Source: CAYUNN01 sp964607015
GTDB taxonomy: Bacteria > Patescibacteriota > Minisyncoccia > Minisyncoccales > JAGGXC01
Direction of reading: 5' to 3'
Assembly: GCA_964607015.1 (NCBI GenBank)
Contig: CAZSHN010000002.1
Span: 1 to 56,388 of the forward strand
DNA: 56,388 bases
The first letter of the stretch is position 1; every line of letters begins with the position of its first letter. The translations under genes and the position numbers were made by a program. The notes under the pieces were generated by a model. The model had not been told where the DNA came from. It searched no databases and saw only the letters and a list, made by a program, of their open reading frames with translations. Positions 55,724 through 56,388 of this stretch are shown one piece after another.

Positions 55724-56338
55724 TCATTTGAATTTATAAAAAACTAATCCCAAATCGCTGGTTGGTTTCATTTGTTTTCTTTCAAGTTTTGAAGACAGGA
55801 AGCTCAAAACTTTGTCAGAATTTTCTTTTTCAGCGCGCACAATTACAAAAACTTTATATAGTTTAGAAAAAGAACTAACCGATTTCTTTTTTAGGTAGAA
55901 AATTTGTCCTTCCACAGATTCCTCTGCTTTTAACAAATCGCCTCTAAAAGAATTGTTATCTTCCGGCTCTGTTCTTATTGTTCGGTAAGGATAGAAAAAA
56001 TCAAAATCATTCCATGAAAAAAATTTTTCATTTTTACCTTTAGCAATCTTTATTCCCTCTTTGTTTAAAACATATGATCTTTTTTTGTATGGAAAAAATA
56101 AGTTTACTAAGAAAAATAAAACAGTCATAAATAATACACCTAATATTACCGCAACAACATTAACAACCGCCTTCCTTATCCCATCTCTTAAGACCCAAGA
56201 AACAAAATTGTTTACATATTCAAAACAGCTATAAACGGTTATTAGTGTTAAGGGCACCCAAGAAAGCAAAATGAATTTTTTAATCTGAGACCTTCTTTCT
56301 GACGGAGTTATTGTCCAAGTTAAAATTTTTTCGCTCAT
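55724..56338 (-). CDS. Membrane protein with PH-like cytoplasmic domain, function unknown
   Basis: A 204-residue protein with two membrane helices (KFILLSWVPLTLITVYSCF and VVAVILGVLFMTVLFFLVNLF) at residues 22-95. A soluble domain follows: SYVLNKEGIKIAKGKNEKFF, SWNDFDFFYPY and YKVFVIVRAEKENSDKVLSF. The helical pair plus a strand-turn-W pattern fits YcxB/PH-like bacterial domains. Function unknown. Confidence 0.65.
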   Translation of the reverse strand: MSEKILTWTITPSERRSQIKKFILLSWVPLTLITVYSCFEYVNNFVSWVLRDGIRKAVVNVVAVILGVLFMTVLFFLVNLFFPYKKRSYVLNKEGIKIAKGKNEKFFSWNDFDFFYPYRTIRTEPEDNNSFRGDLLKAEESVEGQIFYLKKKSVSSFSKLYKVFVIVRAEKENSDKVLSFLSSKLERKQMKPTSDLGLVFYKFK

Positions 56339-56363
56339 CGTTATTAAATATTTTACTATTAAT

Positions 56364-56388
56364 TTATTTTACCAAAAAACCACCTCTA
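56364..56388 (-). terminator. Terminator fused to an extended -10 (copy 3, cut by window end)
   Basis: The same 21 bases as copies 1 and 2 (56364-56384), then CCACCTC of a hairpin stem whose other half lies outside the window. It belongs to a gene beyond the window and to the promoter of the gene at 55724. Confidence 0.55.

Noticed and set aside
52368..56388. CRISPR array from repeated sequences at 52.4, 54.4, 55.7 and 56.4 kb
   Set aside because: The repeats are kilobases apart with genes between them, and there are no short regular spacers or cas genes.

Overview
The window reads as chromosomal DNA of a Candidate Phyla Radiation (Patescibacteria, Parcubacteria-like) bacterium. The DNA is AT-rich and arginine is mostly AGA. 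Many proteins carry an N-terminal membrane anchor followed by an exported domain. Core genes are streamlined: a short DnaX, a PheT without its tRNA-binding insert, and a shortened division cluster. Standard stop codons, including TGA, are used. Almost everything lies on the minus strand. The plus-strand genes are the pair at 7.2-9.3 kb, one small gene at 12.5 kb, and cysS-dnaB-recR. Phylum-level placement is inference; no 16S rRNA is present.

Layout. At 0-7 kb are a FIST sensor protein, an LpxH-like phosphoesterase, a carboxymuconolactone decarboxylase-like protein, a TrmB/MarR-like regulator, a membrane-anchored HIT protein, a LOG-family protein, a type IV pilin-like protein and a SurA-like anchored chaperone. 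At 7.2-9.8 kb is a small accessory segment whose right edge is an intact tRNA-Gln(UUG) and whose left edge is a decayed copy of that tRNA's 3' end. It carries a GNAT-GNAT-ASCH fusion and a separate ASCH protein. At 9.8-19 kb are a phosphodiesterase-like protein, dnaX, GtrA, cysS-dnaB-recR, rplU and rmuC. At 18.6-25 kb are a Ca/Na exchanger, an amino-acid permease, a P-type ATPase with DKTATLT instead of DKTGTLT, a GerMN protein, a DUF192 protein and tRNA-Glu(CUC). At 25.2-29.2 kb is a compact division cluster, mraZ-rsmH-ftsL-ftsI, followed by a Mur-ligase-like protein without a P-loop. At 29.4-33.5 kb are an anchored exported protein and a membrane-tethered Clp-type AAA+ ATPase with a small membrane partner.

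At 33.6-40.1 kb one long minus-strand run joins secE-nusG-rplK to dcd-thyA-folA-glyA-DUF2061-folD and a second dCTP deaminase/dUTPase-fold gene. This run contains the thymidylate cycle (ThyA, DHFR, SHMT) plus FolD. At 40.1-46.4 kb are capA, gyrB and pheS-pheT. At 46.4-56.4 kb are exported or anchored proteins (three PsbP-like repeats, a DUF4015 glycosidase-like protein, a GH3 enzyme, two Cys-rich paralogues), small membrane proteins, a cupin, a methyltransferase and a GH15 glucoamylase-like enzyme.

Regulation. Many genes have a -10 box of the form TGnTATAAT or TGnTAAAAT only 5-8 nt before the ATG and no Shine-Dalgarno sequence. This suggests widespread leaderless transcription. Between 52 and 56 kb the U-tract of each terminator runs directly into the extended -10 of the next gene, and the junction sequence is repeated. 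Several transcription units encode only microproteins of 30-46 residues; each has its own promoter. The best candidates for something undescribed are the tRNA-Gln element with its GNAT/ASCH cargo, the P-loop-less Mur-like division protein, the membrane Clp ATPase pair, and the fused terminator-promoter repeats.
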